DNA of 17,515 nucleotides from Chloroflexota bacterium (GCA_016213125.1 JACRBR010000223.1:1-17515), one strand, 5' to 3'; shown: positions 5,763-14,243, numbered from the stretch's first letter. A program made the numbers and translations. Notes: generated from the sequence alone by a model not told the origin.

Positions 5763-6983
5763 TTGACCACATTCAGCGAATTTAAGATCCGGCCCTCGAG
5801 CCTCAAGGTGCTCGAGGCCATGGAGATCGTCGAACCCACCGACATCCAGGCGCACTCAATCCCACCCCTGCTCGAAGGCCGCGACGTCATCGGCCAGGCC
5901 CACACCGGCTCCGGCAAGACCCTCGCCTTCGGCCTCCCGCTCATCGAGAGCATTGTGCCCGAGAACAAGTGGGTCCAGGCGCTGGTCCTGACCCCCACGC
6001 GCGAACTGGCCATCCAGGTCGGCGACGTGCTGGAGAAGCTGGCCCGCCCGGCGAAGATCAAGACCACGCTCATCTACGGCGGCCGTGCATACGGCCCGCA
6101 GAAGGACGCCATCTACGGCGGCGCACAGGTGGTCATCGGGACGCCCGGCCGCGTGCTGGACCACCTGAACCAGGGCACGATGCGCGTCGACGGCGTCACC
6201 TACCTCGTGCTGGACGAGGCGGACCAGATGCTGGACCGCGGCTTCGCGCCCGACGTCGAGCGCATCCTGGCCCAGACGAACAAAGAGCGACAGACGGCAC
6301 TGTTCTCCGCCACCACGCCCGAATGGGTGATGAAGGTGATGGACAAGCACCTGCGCGACGCCGTCGTCATCCAGTCCGTCGACGACGAAGTCGAGTACGA
6401 GCCCGACATCCAGCACGTCGTGTACGAGTGCTTCGGCGACGAGAAGATGAGCCTGCTGCTGAAGCTGCTGGACGAGCCGTCCGAGGGCGGCACCACGCTC
6501 GTCTTCGGCCGCACCAAGCACGGCGTCCGGAATCTCGGCGTGAAGCTGGAGCGCATGGGCTACCAGATCGACGTGTTGCAGGGGAACCTCAGCCAGGGGC
6601 AGCGCGAGCGCGTCCTCAGCAAGTTCCGCGCCGGCAAGACGCCGATCCTGCTGGCGACGAACGTCGCCGCGCGCGGCCTCGACGTCCTGCACATCACGCG
6701 CGTCATCAACTTCGAGCTGCCGGAGACGGCGGAGCTGTTCACGCACCGCGTCGGCCGCACCGGACGCATGGGCCGCAGCGGCAAGGCCATCACGCTGATC
6801 GGCCCCGCCGACCTGCCGAAGTGGCGCGAGATCGAGCGAGGCCTGGGCAAGACGATGCAGCGGCTCGCGCCCGACGGCTCGGAGATCAAGACCACGGCGG
6901 CGAGGACGGCCACGCCGTCGCGGGTGCGGTCGGGTGGATTCGGCTCGCGCCGCCGCCGCCCCGCCTTCGCCGGACGGCGGTAG
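5763..6983 (+). CDS. DEAD-box ATP-dependent RNA helicase with short basic tail
   Basis: The protein has 406 residues and is read from TTG 5763, which is preceded by GAAGGAG (5751-5757). The frame extends upstream to 5460, but without helicase sequence or a Shine-Dalgarno. The motifs occur in order: Q motif around FSEFKIRPSSL and PTDIQ (25-29), Walker A AHTGSGKT (46-53), PTRELA (78-83), GG (107-108), TPGR (127-130), DEAD (151-154), SAT (182-184), LVFGRTKHG (246-254), ATNVAARGLD (298-307) and HRVGRTGR (328-335). It unwinds short RNA duplexes, for example in ribosome assembly, mRNA decay or cold adaptation. The tail after about 380 is short and Arg/Gly-rich (GGFGSRRRR), likely a nonspecific RNA-binding patch. 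It is related to RhlE/CshA-type helicases, but I cannot assign the subgroup. Confidence 0.95.
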   Translation: MTTFSEFKIRPSSLKVLEAMEIVEPTDIQAHSIPPLLEGRDVIGQAHTGSGKTLAFGLPLIESIVPENKWVQALVLTPTRELAIQVGDVLEKLARPAKIKTTLIYGGRAYGPQKDAIYGGAQVVIGTPGRVLDHLNQGTMRVDGVTYLVLDEADQMLDRGFAPDVERILAQTNKERQTALFSATTPEWVMKVMDKHLRDAVVIQSVDDEVEYEPDIQHVVYECFGDEKMSLLLKLLDEPSEGGTTLVFGRTKHGVRNLGVKLERMGYQIDVLQGNLSQGQRERVLSKFRAGKTPILLATNVAARGLDVLHITRVINFELPETAELFTHRVGRTGRMGRSGKAITLIGPADLPKWREIERGLGKTMQRLAPDGSEIKTTAARTATPSRVRSGGFGSRRRRPAFAGRR

Positions 6984-7044
6984 CCTCGACCACGTCAACC
7001 GACGCGAACCCTCTCCGATGCCAGTGACCTGGTTCGGTACTACA

Positions 7045-7073
7045 TCGGCTCGATCAGCCGGGTAGCGAGCCGA
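7045..7073. terminator. 8-bp inverted repeat at the convergent helicase/hydrolase ends
   Basis: TCGGCTCG (7045-7052) and CGAGCCGA (7066-7073) form a perfect 8-bp stem with a 13-base loop. It spans the stop codon of the minus-strand hydrolase and lies about 60 bases after the helicase stop. Position suggests a bidirectional terminator, but neither side has a T run, so intrinsic termination is unproven. Confidence 0.35.
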
Positions 7074-7881
7074 GCCGGCGGGCAAAGAGCGACAGTATCT
7101 CGTCTCGCGCGGCGATTGTCGGTTGGCCCGCTTCGTCGATGAGGTGGGCGGTCACAACGCTGTGCGGCGTTGGCACCGCGTTCTTGAAGAACGGCGGAAG
7201 ATCCCGGTTGGCCGCGCTGTCTGGCAGCACGCGTGCGACGAACCGGTTGCCCAGGGCCTCGGCATAAGCGGCGAACCGCTGCGCCCGGCAGAACTGATCG
7301 CCCTCGAAGCGGTACGCCATGACCGTCAGGTCGTCCCGCTCCATGCGTTCCCGCACAGCCCGGAGCTCGTCGGGGGCGATGTGCATGCCGGCCGGATCGT
7401 TGAGCGGCAAAGACGGCTGCGACATCACCGGCGCGAGCATCGCCGGCTCGAGCATCATCGTGAGCGCGAAGTTGCCTGTGAAGCACATGCCGATAGCGCC
7501 GGCGCCCGGACCACCACACTCCCCATGCGCCAACCTCGCGAGCGCCCGCAACCACACGATCACCGGGCTGGACTCGTTGGCGGCGAAGGCACGGAACTCC
7601 GCACTGACGCACGCCTTACGAAAGACCTCCGTGCCCTCCTCCAGGTTCGGCACGGCACCGTCGCGGCCGAACAGCGAAGGCATGTACACCGTGAATCCGG
7701 CGTCCCGGACCCAACGAGCGAAGCGGGCGACGTGCGGACTGATCCCGGGCATCTCCGCCATCACGATCACCGCCGGCCCATGCCCGGCTACATGAACGAC
7801 CTTCGTCAAGCCGTCGAGCTCGACCTTCCGGGCCGAGAAATCCTCGAGCGGATCGTCCTCAGTCATGTTCCGTTTCGGCAT
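7054..7881 (-). CDS. Dienelactone hydrolase-family alpha/beta hydrolase
   Basis: The protein has 275 residues and starts at ATG 7881, with AGGAG eight bases upstream (7890-7894). A second Met, five residues in, is a possible alternative. The dienelactone-hydrolase fold is shown by AVIVMAEMPGISPHVARFARWVRDAGFTVYMPSLFG in the first third. The nucleophile motif GMCFTGN follows, with Cys133 where the family uses Cys. EGDQFCRAQRF (Asp195) and TPHSVVTAH (His240) are in the expected acid and base positions. Classical family members hydrolyse dienelactone in chloroaromatic degradation, but many homologues act on other esters or are uncharacterised, so the substrate is unknown. It is the last gene of a three-gene minus-strand operon, 48 bases after the acetyltransferase stop. 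Confidence 0.88.
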   Translation of the reverse strand: MPKRNMTEDDPLEDFSARKVELDGLTKVVHVAGHGPAVIVMAEMPGISPHVARFARWVRDAGFTVYMPSLFGRDGAVPNLEEGTEVFRKACVSAEFRAFAANESSPVIVWLRALARLAHGECGGPGAGAIGMCFTGNFALTMMLEPAMLAPVMSQPSLPLNDPAGMHIAPDELRAVRERMERDDLTVMAYRFEGDQFCRAQRFAAYAEALGNRFVARVLPDSAANRDLPPFFKNAVPTPHSVVTAHLIDEAGQPTIAARDEILSLFARRLGSLPG

Positions 7882-7929
7882 CGAGCGTGCTCCTCTCGCT
7901 CTGGACACTTCAGTAGGGGCAGAGCCCAC

Positions 7930-8703
7930 TCACTCGGACCCGGGACGGTGGAACGTCTTGTAGTGCGCGGGCGTCTCGTAGCCCATGCGGGTATACACGG
8001 GCGCACCCATCTCCGAGGCCTGCAGGCTCGACATGATGCAGCCCATCGACCCGCCACAGCGCACGGCGTGCCACGTCATCGCCTCGCCGTAGCCCTTGCG
8101 CCGGTGCGTCCCCACGCACCCGACGTTGTACACGCCCGCCGTCCGATGCACGGCGAACATCGCCGACGACGCCACCGGCCGGCCATCGACGTAGCCGACG
8201 TACAGCTCCGTATCAGTCAGGGTCAGCAGCCGCTCGGTGAGCACCTGCTCGGCGAGCTGTAGCGGGAAGCCGAAGGCGTCCGCGACAACTGCGGCGTGAT
8301 CGCGGAGGCCGGCGATATCCGCCGCCGTCCTGATCTCGAGGCCGGCCGGGACCGGCGGCGGCTCCTTCATCGGCGAGAGAATCATGCTGGGAAGCAGGCC
8401 GCCCGCCACCATGCCCATGCGCTCGGCCGCAGCCTCCGACGCCGGATCGACGCCCTCGCGCACGCGCACGACGAACGGCAGTTTGCGCTCGTCGAAGAAC
8501 GCCGCGGCGTCGCGGAGCGCAGCGTCGGGATCGGCGAGGGGGCGCGTGACGAAGGCGATGTTGAAGATGGTCACCGGCAGCCCGGAGCAGGTGATCAGGA
8601 CGCCCGCGCGTTCGCGAGTCTCGCCCTCCGGCATCGTGGCAACGATCGCGGCCCAGGCACCGAAGTAGTTGGCGTCCGCCCGCGCGATGAGTCCCTCGTC
8701 CAT
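7930..8703 (-). CDS. GNAT-family N-acetyltransferase
   Basis: The protein has 257 residues and starts at ATG 8703, with GGGAG eight bases upstream. The long upstream extension of the frame lies inside the next gene and is rejected. The C-terminal half is a GNAT domain. It has LYVGYVDGRPVASSAMFAVH (beta 3-4, about 167-186), then motif A VGCVGTHRRKGYGEAMT (194-210) with the acetyl-CoA pyrophosphate loop RRKGYG, and the GAPVYTRMGYE motif near the end (233-243). The N-terminal half (about 1-120) is less conserved and may be a second, degenerate GNAT-like lobe. GNAT proteins transfer acetyl from acetyl-CoA to amines; the substrate cannot be predicted. Sixteen bases separate it from the upstream hydrolase, so they are very likely cotranscribed. 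Confidence 0.88.
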   Translation of the reverse strand: MDEGLIARADANYFGAWAAIVATMPEGETRERAGVLITCSGLPVTIFNIAFVTRPLADPDAALRDAAAFFDERKLPFVVRVREGVDPASEAAAERMGMVAGGLLPSMILSPMKEPPPVPAGLEIRTAADIAGLRDHAAVVADAFGFPLQLAEQVLTERLLTLTDTELYVGYVDGRPVASSAMFAVHRTAGVYNVGCVGTHRRKGYGEAMTWHAVRCGGSMGCIMSSLQASEMGAPVYTRMGYETPAHYKTFHRPGSE

Positions 8704-8719
8704 CAGATGCGCTCCCGTC

Positions 8720-9433
8720 CTACGACCAGTGCTCGTTGAGCAGCGCCGCCACCTCGGCCGCGCGCTGGTGGGGCCACCAGTGGCCGCAGCCGTCGAACGG
8801 CGCGTACTTCGCGTCCGTGCGCTCCGCCAGGCGCTGGCCGAAGTCGACGGGGCAGTACGGATCGTCGGCGCCCCACAGCACCAGCCCCGGCGGGCACGGC
8901 GCCTTGAGCGGCGGCCAGTCCTCCGCAACCTTCGTCGCCGACCGGTACAGGGCAAGGATGCACGTCTTCATCGTGTCGTCGATCTTCTCCGACACCGCGC
9001 GCGCATAACTCTCCTCCAGCCCCTGGCTCGAGAGCGCGCCCGTCATCGCGTCCGGCGTGAACGCCTGCATGAGCTGCTCGCCGGCGCCCGGCGTCTGCCA
9101 GATCTTCGCCGTGTCGTGCCAGACGTACTCGGTGTCCAGCGGGCCGCCGCCCGCCGCCCACGTCCGCACCAGGTCCGGCCGTAACGACACCAGCCGCTGC
9201 ACGAGCAGCGATCCCCAGTCGTGGCCGACGATGTCGACGGGTTCGCCGACCTCTTCGACGCGCGCGATGAGCCAGTTGACGTAGGCGTCCTTCGTATCGT
9301 CGAAGCCATCCGGGACCGGCGTGCTGAAGCCGGGCAGCGACGGCGCGATCACGTCCTTGCGGCGCAGGATCGCGCGGACATCGTCCCAGAGCATCGACGT
9401 GTCCGGCACGCCGTGTACGAGAAACGCGGGCAT
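8720..9433 (-). CDS. Alpha/beta hydrolase with Asp nucleophile (epoxide hydrolase / haloalkane dehalogenase type)
   Basis: The protein has 237 residues and starts at ATG 9433 (MPAFLVHGVPD) with an AAGGGA-type site upstream. The nucleophile elbow reads VGHDWGS (Asp72). Asp followed by Trp at this site is typical of epoxide hydrolases and haloalkane dehalogenases, which form an ester intermediate on Asp. The oxyanion motif HGVPDTS is at 7-13, the acid is Asp190 or Asp191 in LWGADDP, and the base is His218 in GCGHWWP. At 237 residues it is shorter than typical relatives (about 290), mainly because it begins directly at the HG motif and has a compact cap. Haloalkane versus epoxide specificity cannot be decided, because the second halide-binding residue is not the usual Asn/Trp. 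It is first in the minus-strand operon. Confidence 0.88.
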   Translation of the reverse strand: MPAFLVHGVPDTSMLWDDVRAILRRKDVIAPSLPGFSTPVPDGFDDTKDAYVNWLIARVEEVGEPVDIVGHDWGSLLVQRLVSLRPDLVRTWAAGGGPLDTEYVWHDTAKIWQTPGAGEQLMQAFTPDAMTGALSSQGLEESYARAVSEKIDDTMKTCILALYRSATKVAEDWPPLKAPCPPGLVLWGADDPYCPVDFGQRLAERTDAKYAPFDGCGHWWPHQRAAEVAALLNEHWS

Positions 9434-9527
9434 ATGTTGTTCCCTTCTGGTTTTGGTGATGCCGGTTCCGTGACGCGGAGGGGTTCCAGACGGTGGCTGC
9501 CCCGCTGACCGGCAGGCGGGTCCGACC

Positions 9528-9556
9528 ATGGTAGTCCAGATGCTCGAAACGGTCAC
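9528..9556 (-). promoter_or_regulatory. Candidate promoter of the hydrolase-GNAT-hydrolase operon
   Basis: On the minus strand, GTGACC (9551-9556) and TACCAT (9528-9533) are spaced by 17 bases, each matching four of six consensus bases. Transcription would start near 9521, giving a leader of about 88 bases before the ATG at 9433. The match is modest. Confidence 0.33.
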
Positions 9557-9631
9557 TGCGGGGCGCCGGTCCGCTCCCCAGGATCAGGGAGAAACGAGAG
9601 GAAACCGCTGTGCGGGGGCCGCGCACCGTAG

Positions 9632-9660
9632 CTGAAAGTCGGTCTCGGAGCCGATACCCT
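9632..9660 (+). promoter_or_regulatory. Candidate promoter of the 2-oxoacid dehydrogenase operon
   Basis: CTGAAA (9632-9637) and TACCCT (9655-9660) are spaced by 17 bases upstream of the E1 alpha gene. A 5-bp hairpin GGGAC/GTCCC with a 6-base loop (9669-9684) sits just before the Shine-Dalgarno AAGGAGG (9687-9693) and could affect translation. The promoter match is weak; the Shine-Dalgarno is clear. Confidence 0.33.
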
Positions 9661-9698
9661 GTAGGAGAGGGACGTAGCGGTCCCGCAAGGAGGGCCCC

Positions 9699-10724
9699 GT
9701 GGCCATCCAGGCGAAGGGGTTGGAGGCGCCGGTCGAGCCGGACCAGCGGCTCCGGATGTATCGCGACATGCTGGTCGCCCGTGAGCTGAGCGACCGGATG
9801 TTCACGCTCAATCGCCAGGGCCGCGCGGCGTTCGCGATCACCGGCCAGGGGCACGAGGCGGTGCAGGTCGCGGCGGCCCACGCGGTGCGCCCCGGCGTGG
9901 ACTGGATCCTCCCCTACTACCGCGATGTCGCGATGATGATCGCGCTGGGCATGAAGCCGCGGGATATCCTGCTGGGCCTCTTCGCCAAGGCCGACGATCC
10001 GAACTCCGGCGGGCGCCAGATGCCGTGCCACTGGTCGTGGCCGGAGATGCGCGTGGTCACGCGGTCCAGCGTGATCGCCGCGAACCTGCCGCACGCCGCA
10101 GGCATCGCCTACGCCTCGAAGCTGCGCGGCCTGGACGAGGTGACGCTGGTGTCGTTCGGCGAGGGGGCGACGAGCGAGGGCGACTTCCACGAGAGCGTGA
10201 ACTTCGCCGCCATCCACCAGCTGCCCGTGGTCTTCCTGTGCGAGAACAACGGCTACGCGATCTCCGAATCCAGCGAGAAGCAGATGGCGGTGAAGCACGT
10301 CGCCGACCGCGCGAAGGGCTACGGCATCATCGGCCAGACTGTCGATGGCAACGACCTCATCGCCGCGCACCAGACGCTGAGCTGGGGGGTCGGCGAGTGC
10401 CGCCGTGGCCGCGGGCCTGTGCTCATCGAGGCGAAGACGTATCGCTTCTCGCCGCACACGTCGTCCGACGACGACCGGCGCTATCGCCCGCGCGAGGAGG
10501 TGGAGGAGTGGGCCAAGCGCGATCCGATCGACCGCTTCAGGACGCGGTTGCAGGGCGAAGGCGCTCTGACGCCTGACGACGACCGCGCATTGCGAGACAC
10601 GGTGAAGCGCGAGATCGCGGAAGCCGTCGCCGGGGCTGAGGCTGCGCCCGACTGCGACCCCGCCGACACCGCCCGCTACGTCTACTTCGAAGGCGACTCT
10701 GCGCAACAACGAGGCGCAGGATGA
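9699..10724 (+). CDS. bkdA: 2-oxoacid dehydrogenase E1 component, alpha subunit (branched-chain type)
   Basis: The protein has 341 residues and starts at GTG 9699, five bases after AAGGAGG. With the beta subunit it decarboxylates a 2-oxoacid using thiamine diphosphate and passes the acyl group to lipoyl-E2. Family signatures are TGQGHEAVQVAAAHAVRPG (48-66), DWILPYYRD (68-76), SGGRQMPCHW (103-112), and the TPP/Mg motif from GEGATSEGD (154-162) to ENN (182-184). The loop SPHTSSDDDRRYR (251-263) corresponds to the phosphorylation-loop region of mammalian enzymes. The PYYRD and RQMP..HW features resemble the Thermus branched-chain 2-oxoacid dehydrogenase more than pyruvate dehydrogenase, so the likely substrates are the 2-oxoacids of Val, Leu and Ile. 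Pyruvate or mixed specificity remains possible. The stop overlaps the next start (ATGA). Confidence 0.9.
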   Translation: MAIQAKGLEAPVEPDQRLRMYRDMLVARELSDRMFTLNRQGRAAFAITGQGHEAVQVAAAHAVRPGVDWILPYYRDVAMMIALGMKPRDILLGLFAKADDPNSGGRQMPCHWSWPEMRVVTRSSVIAANLPHAAGIAYASKLRGLDEVTLVSFGEGATSEGDFHESVNFAAIHQLPVVFLCENNGYAISESSEKQMAVKHVADRAKGYGIIGQTVDGNDLIAAHQTLSWGVGECRRGRGPVLIEAKTYRFSPHTSSDDDRRYRPREEVEEWAKRDPIDRFRTRLQGEGALTPDDDRALRDTVKREIAEAVAGAEAAPDCDPADTARYVYFEGDSAQQRGAG

Positions 10725-11701
10725 GCACGAAGACCTATCTCGATGCCATCCACGACGCGATGTGGGAGGAGATGGAGCGCCTGCCCACGATGGTCGTGCT
10801 GGGCGAAGACATCCAGGAGGGCGGCGTGTTTCGCGCGACCGACGGGATGCTGGCGAAGTTCGGCAAGGACCGCGTGCTGGATACGCCGCTCGCCGAGTCG
10901 AGCATCGTTGGGATCGCCATCGGGATGGCGCAGAACGGGTGCGTGCCCGTGGCCGAGATCCAGTTCGCGGACTTCGCGTTTCCCGCCTTCAACCAGATAA
11001 TCAGCGAGGCGGCGAAGTGGCGCTACCGCTCGAACAACGCCTGGGGCTGCCCGATCGTCGTGCGAATGCCCTACGGAGCGGGCATCCGCGGCGGGATGTA
11101 CCACTCGCAGTCGATCGAGGCGCTGCTGGCGCACGTGCCCGGCCTGAAGGTCGTCGCGCCGTCCACGCCTCACGACGCGAAGGGGATGCTGAAGGCGGCG
11201 ATCCGCGACCCCGATCCCGTCGTGTACTTCGAGCACAAGAAGGCGTACCGGGCGCTGAAGGACGAGCTCCCGGACGATGACTACGTCGTGCCCATCGCCC
11301 CGGCACAGGTGCGGCGCGAGGGCGGCGACCTCACCGTTATCTCGTACGGGTTCATGGTGCACGAGTGTCTGCAGGCGGCCGAAGAGCTGGCGGGCGACGG
11401 CGTCGAAAGCACCGTCCTCGACCTGCGAACACTGGCGCCGCTCGACCGCACGGCGATCCTCGACGCGGCGCGGCGCACCGGCAAGGTGCTGATCGTGCAC
11501 GAGGCCAACCTGACCGGCGGCATCGGCGGCGAAGTAGCGGCCATCATCGCCGAGCACGCGTTCGACGATCTCGATGCGCCGATCCGGCGGCTCGCCGCGC
11601 CCGACGTCCCGGCGATGCCCTTCAGCGGCGCGCAGGAGGACGCGTGCCTCCCATCGAAGGAGACGATCGCCGCGGCGATGCGCGACCTGGCCGCGTACTG
11701 A
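10721..11701 (+). CDS. bkdB: 2-oxoacid dehydrogenase E1 component, beta subunit (branched-chain type)
   Basis: The protein has 326 residues; its ATG overlaps the E1 alpha stop by four bases (ATGA), which couples translation and favours equal subunit amounts. It opens with TYLDAIHDAMWEEMERLPTMVVLGEDI, then shows RVLDTPLAES (51-60; Glu59 is placed as the TPP-activating glutamate) and AEIQFADFAFPAFNQIISEAAKWRY. PYGAGIRGGMYHSQSIEA follows, with His128 matching the catalytic histidine. The C-terminal transketolase-like domain has LTVISYGFMVHECLQAAEEL and VLDLRTLAPLD. Together with the alpha subunit it forms the alpha2beta2 E1 core. Length and motifs are standard, and nothing suggests damage. The next gene, E2, starts 12 bases after its stop. 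Confidence 0.92.
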   Translation: MSTKTYLDAIHDAMWEEMERLPTMVVLGEDIQEGGVFRATDGMLAKFGKDRVLDTPLAESSIVGIAIGMAQNGCVPVAEIQFADFAFPAFNQIISEAAKWRYRSNNAWGCPIVVRMPYGAGIRGGMYHSQSIEALLAHVPGLKVVAPSTPHDAKGMLKAAIRDPDPVVYFEHKKAYRALKDELPDDDYVVPIAPAQVRREGGDLTVISYGFMVHECLQAAEELAGDGVESTVLDLRTLAPLDRTAILDAARRTGKVLIVHEANLTGGIGGEVAAIIAEHAFDDLDAPIRRLAAPDVPAMPFSGAQEDACLPSKETIAAAMRDLAAY

Positions 11702-11713
11702 GGAAGGACCGGC

Positions 11714-13021
11714 ATGCAGCAGCTCGTGATGCCGAACGTGGGCGAAGGGGTGGCCGAGGGCACCGTCACGCAGTGGCTCAAGCACGAGGGCGATACCGTC
11801 GCGGCCGACGAGCCGGTCGTCGAGATCGAGACCGACAAGGCCGTGGTCGAGATACCCAGCCCCTACAGCGGTACGCTCGCCCGCATCCTCGTGCAGGAGG
11901 GGGAGACGGTGCCGATCGGGACGACGCTGGCGGAATTCGAGACGGAGGGCGCGGCCGTCGCTCCGCGCGAGTCGCCCGCACCGTCCGTAACGGCCGCAGC
12001 CCCAGCCGGCGCTCTTGCGGCCGCGCGCGGAGTTCCCATCGGCGCAGCCCGGCGGACGCGGCGCTATTCGCCGGTCGTGCTTAAGCTTGCCGAGGAGCAC
12101 GACGTGGACCTGTCGCTGGTCCGCGGCACCGGCGTCGAAGGGCGCGTGACGCGGCAGGACGTGCTCGCCTACGTCGAGAACCCGGTGTTGCATGCGGCGC
12201 CGCCGCCGGAGGGGTCGGGAGTGGTCGGCGCGACGAAGCGCGACGGCGCGGCGGCGCAAACAAAGCCCGCCCCGCAGGCGACGAAGACGGAGGCCGGCGC
12301 ACCAGCGTCACAGGACGGACTGATCCCCCTGAGCGCGACGCGCCGCACGATCGCCGCGCGGATGCTGGAGTCGCAGCGCACGATCCCGGCGGCGTGGATG
12401 GTGGTGGAGGCCGACGTGACGGGGCTGGCGTCGCTGCGGTCGCGGCTGAAGGAGGAGTTCCGGCGGGCGGAAGGCGTCGACCTGACCTACCTGCCGTTCT
12501 TCCTGCGAGCGGTCGTCGCCGGCGTGAAGGAGCATCCCGAGATCAACGTGCTTTTCGCCGAAGAGGGCCTTCGGCCGCAACAGGGCATCCATCTCGGCAT
12601 CGCGGTGGCGACCGAGGCCGGGCTGGTGGTGCCGGTGCTACGCGACGCGGGCGATCTCTCAATCACCGGGCTGGCGAAAGAGGCGGCGCGCCTGGGCGAG
12701 CGCGCCCGCTCGCGCAAGCTTACGGTCGACGAGATGCGCGGCTGCGCCATCACGGTCGACAACACCGGATCGTTCGGGTCGATCATGTCGCAGCCGATCG
12801 TGCCGCCGGGGCAGACCGCCATCATCACGCTCGAGGCGATCCGGCGTGAGGTCCGCGTGACGGACGAGGATGCGATCGCGATCAGGTCCGTCGTGAACGT
12901 GTGCATCAGCTTCGACCACCGGGCGCTGGACGGCGAGGAGGTGGGGCGGTTCATGCAGGCGGTGCGGGGTCACCTGGAGTCGATCACGGCGGATGGGTCG
13001 ATCGATGACGGGGCCGGATAG
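11714..13021 (+). CDS. bkdC: Dihydrolipoyl acyltransferase E2 component of the 2-oxoacid dehydrogenase complex
   Basis: The protein has 435 residues and starts at ATG 11714 with AGGAAGGA (11701-11708) upstream. It carries one N-terminal lipoyl domain (1-78) with the lipoyl lysine Lys42 in VEIETDKAVVEIPSP, and an Ala/Pro linker. The peripheral-subunit-binding domain (about 117-153) contains YSPVVLKLAEEHDVDLSLVRGTGVEGRV. A second Ala/Pro-rich linker follows, then the catalytic acetyltransferase domain from about 204 to 425. The active-site motif is SFDHRALDG (399-407), with His402 and Asp406. E2 moves the acyl group from E1 to CoA and forms the core of the complex. The single lipoyl domain fits branched-chain type E2. 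A lipoamide dehydrogenase (E3) gene is not in the window and must come from elsewhere. Confidence 0.93.
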   Translation: MQQLVMPNVGEGVAEGTVTQWLKHEGDTVAADEPVVEIETDKAVVEIPSPYSGTLARILVQEGETVPIGTTLAEFETEGAAVAPRESPAPSVTAAAPAGALAAARGVPIGAARRTRRYSPVVLKLAEEHDVDLSLVRGTGVEGRVTRQDVLAYVENPVLHAAPPPEGSGVVGATKRDGAAAQTKPAPQATKTEAGAPASQDGLIPLSATRRTIAARMLESQRTIPAAWMVVEADVTGLASLRSRLKEEFRRAEGVDLTYLPFFLRAVVAGVKEHPEINVLFAEEGLRPQQGIHLGIAVATEAGLVVPVLRDAGDLSITGLAKEAARLGERARSRKLTVDEMRGCAITVDNTGSFGSIMSQPIVPPGQTAIITLEAIRREVRVTDEDAIAIRSVVNVCISFDHRALDGEEVGRFMQAVRGHLESITADGSIDDGAG

Positions 13022-13124
13022 ATCCTGCTTATGGTACGACCGCTAACGACTCGATGAATCTGGTGACGGACCCGACCGATCTTCCCTCAACCACGCCGAG
13101 AATCTCGACTCCGCTGTTCTTTGT

Positions 13125-14120
13125 TCACGTCGATCGCTTCCTGTAGATCGCAAACGCATTGGACGGCAGCAAGATGCCTGCGTCGGTCAGACAATCGCCG
13201 ACCAATATCAGTTCGTCCAGGTGGCGGCGCGTGATCGACAAGGGTGGAGCGCCCGTCAGCCGGGCTGTGATGCGCGTGGAGAACCGCCGCAGGACTCTGC
13301 GTGCCCTGGCCAGCGGATGTGGGGTGGCTCGGCCCGAAGGCGTGCACCGCTGGAGCGCACGGACGAGCGCACCTCGCGTTCGTAGCTCCGTTTCGTCCAG
13401 GTACGCGCGCATCACTGCCAGCGTCTCGTCGGAGCGCCGGCCGCAGAAGGGACTCAGGTCACCGTCGTCCATCCAGGTGACACCGGGCCCGCGCAAACCG
13501 TCACTCGTCATGTTGCGGTCCCAGATGAGCTCGAAGAGCCGCTTCTTCACCCCCGAGAACTGAAAACGCGGTTCGCCGACATAGTCATGGACGAACGCGT
13601 GGCCGCCGGGCGCCAGACAACGGTTGATCGCGTACGCGCAGCTCTCGAGATTCGTCACGTGGTGGAGGCTGCTTGCACTGACGACAAGGTCGTACGCGCC
13701 TGACGGGGGATCAAGGAAGTTCAGGTCGGCGACTTCGATCCGCACACGGCCAGGAAAGCGCGCGCCGAGCGTCTCCCTCCTGCGCCCCAGTGCACCTTCG
13801 CTGATGTCCGCGATCGTCAGGGTGAGTAACGGGTTCGTTTCCAGGATGCGGGATTCTGTGCTGAGTGCGCTGGTCCCGAGGAGGAGTCCCTTGCGGAACT
13901 GCCCATAGCGTGGAATCACCTCATACCAGCGGGTGCGTGCGTCGCCGGTGAATCGCTGATTCGCGTTGCGCTCGACAGGCCCATCGTTCGGAAAGCGAGA
14001 TTCGATCGCCTCGAGACCATACGGGTGGGGCGTCGCCCAGAAGGCGGCTTCGGCGCTCGCCATCGCCTGGTACGCGGGGTCGTCATGGGCTACGCGCAGG
14101 GGCGGTGATGTTGGCATCAT
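13125..14120 (-). CDS. Class I SAM-dependent methyltransferase, possibly polysaccharide/surface-related
   Basis: The protein has 331 residues and starts at ATG 14120 (MMPTSPP); the next codon is also ATG. AGAGGT lies 11 bases upstream. The open frame extends to 14276, but that part runs through the tRNA gene and is rejected. Class I methyltransferase features are an acidic strand end LTIADISEGAL (101-111), VADLNFLDPP (130-139), and the core YDLVVSASSLHHVTNLES (143-160). CLAPGGHAFVHDYVGEPRFQFS (168-189) follows; the last element is like EYVG..RFQW methyltransferases that I associate with polysaccharide gene clusters. Motif I is unusual: GLLLGTSALSTES in place of LDLGCGxG. The C-terminal 120 residues are basic and unassigned. 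It follows tRNA-Gly on the same strand. The substrate is unknown. Confidence 0.8.
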   Translation of the reverse strand: MMPTSPPLRVAHDDPAYQAMASAEAAFWATPHPYGLEAIESRFPNDGPVERNANQRFTGDARTRWYEVIPRYGQFRKGLLLGTSALSTESRILETNPLLTLTIADISEGALGRRRETLGARFPGRVRIEVADLNFLDPPSGAYDLVVSASSLHHVTNLESCAYAINRCLAPGGHAFVHDYVGEPRFQFSGVKKRLFELIWDRNMTSDGLRGPGVTWMDDGDLSPFCGRRSDETLAVMRAYLDETELRTRGALVRALQRCTPSGRATPHPLARARRVLRRFSTRITARLTGAPPLSITRRHLDELILVGDCLTDAGILLPSNAFAIYRKRST

Positions 14121-14243
14121 CGGTTCAATTGACCTCTGAAGGAAAACGATAGCCGATCGCGAAATGGCAGGGCGCGGCGTCGGAGTGCCCGGCGCTTGAG
14201 GCGGGCCAATAATGTATCGGGGGGCATCGGAGAGGGACGGGAT

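Noticed and set aside
8703..10709. 668-codon minus-strand frame spanning the hydrolase and E1 alpha region
   Set aside because: It is antisense to the E1 alpha gene and out of frame with the real hydrolase gene; no protein family pattern is present.
10682..12259. 525-codon minus-strand frame antisense to E1 beta and E2
   Set aside because: It is a shadow of strongly conserved plus-strand genes, with biased composition only.
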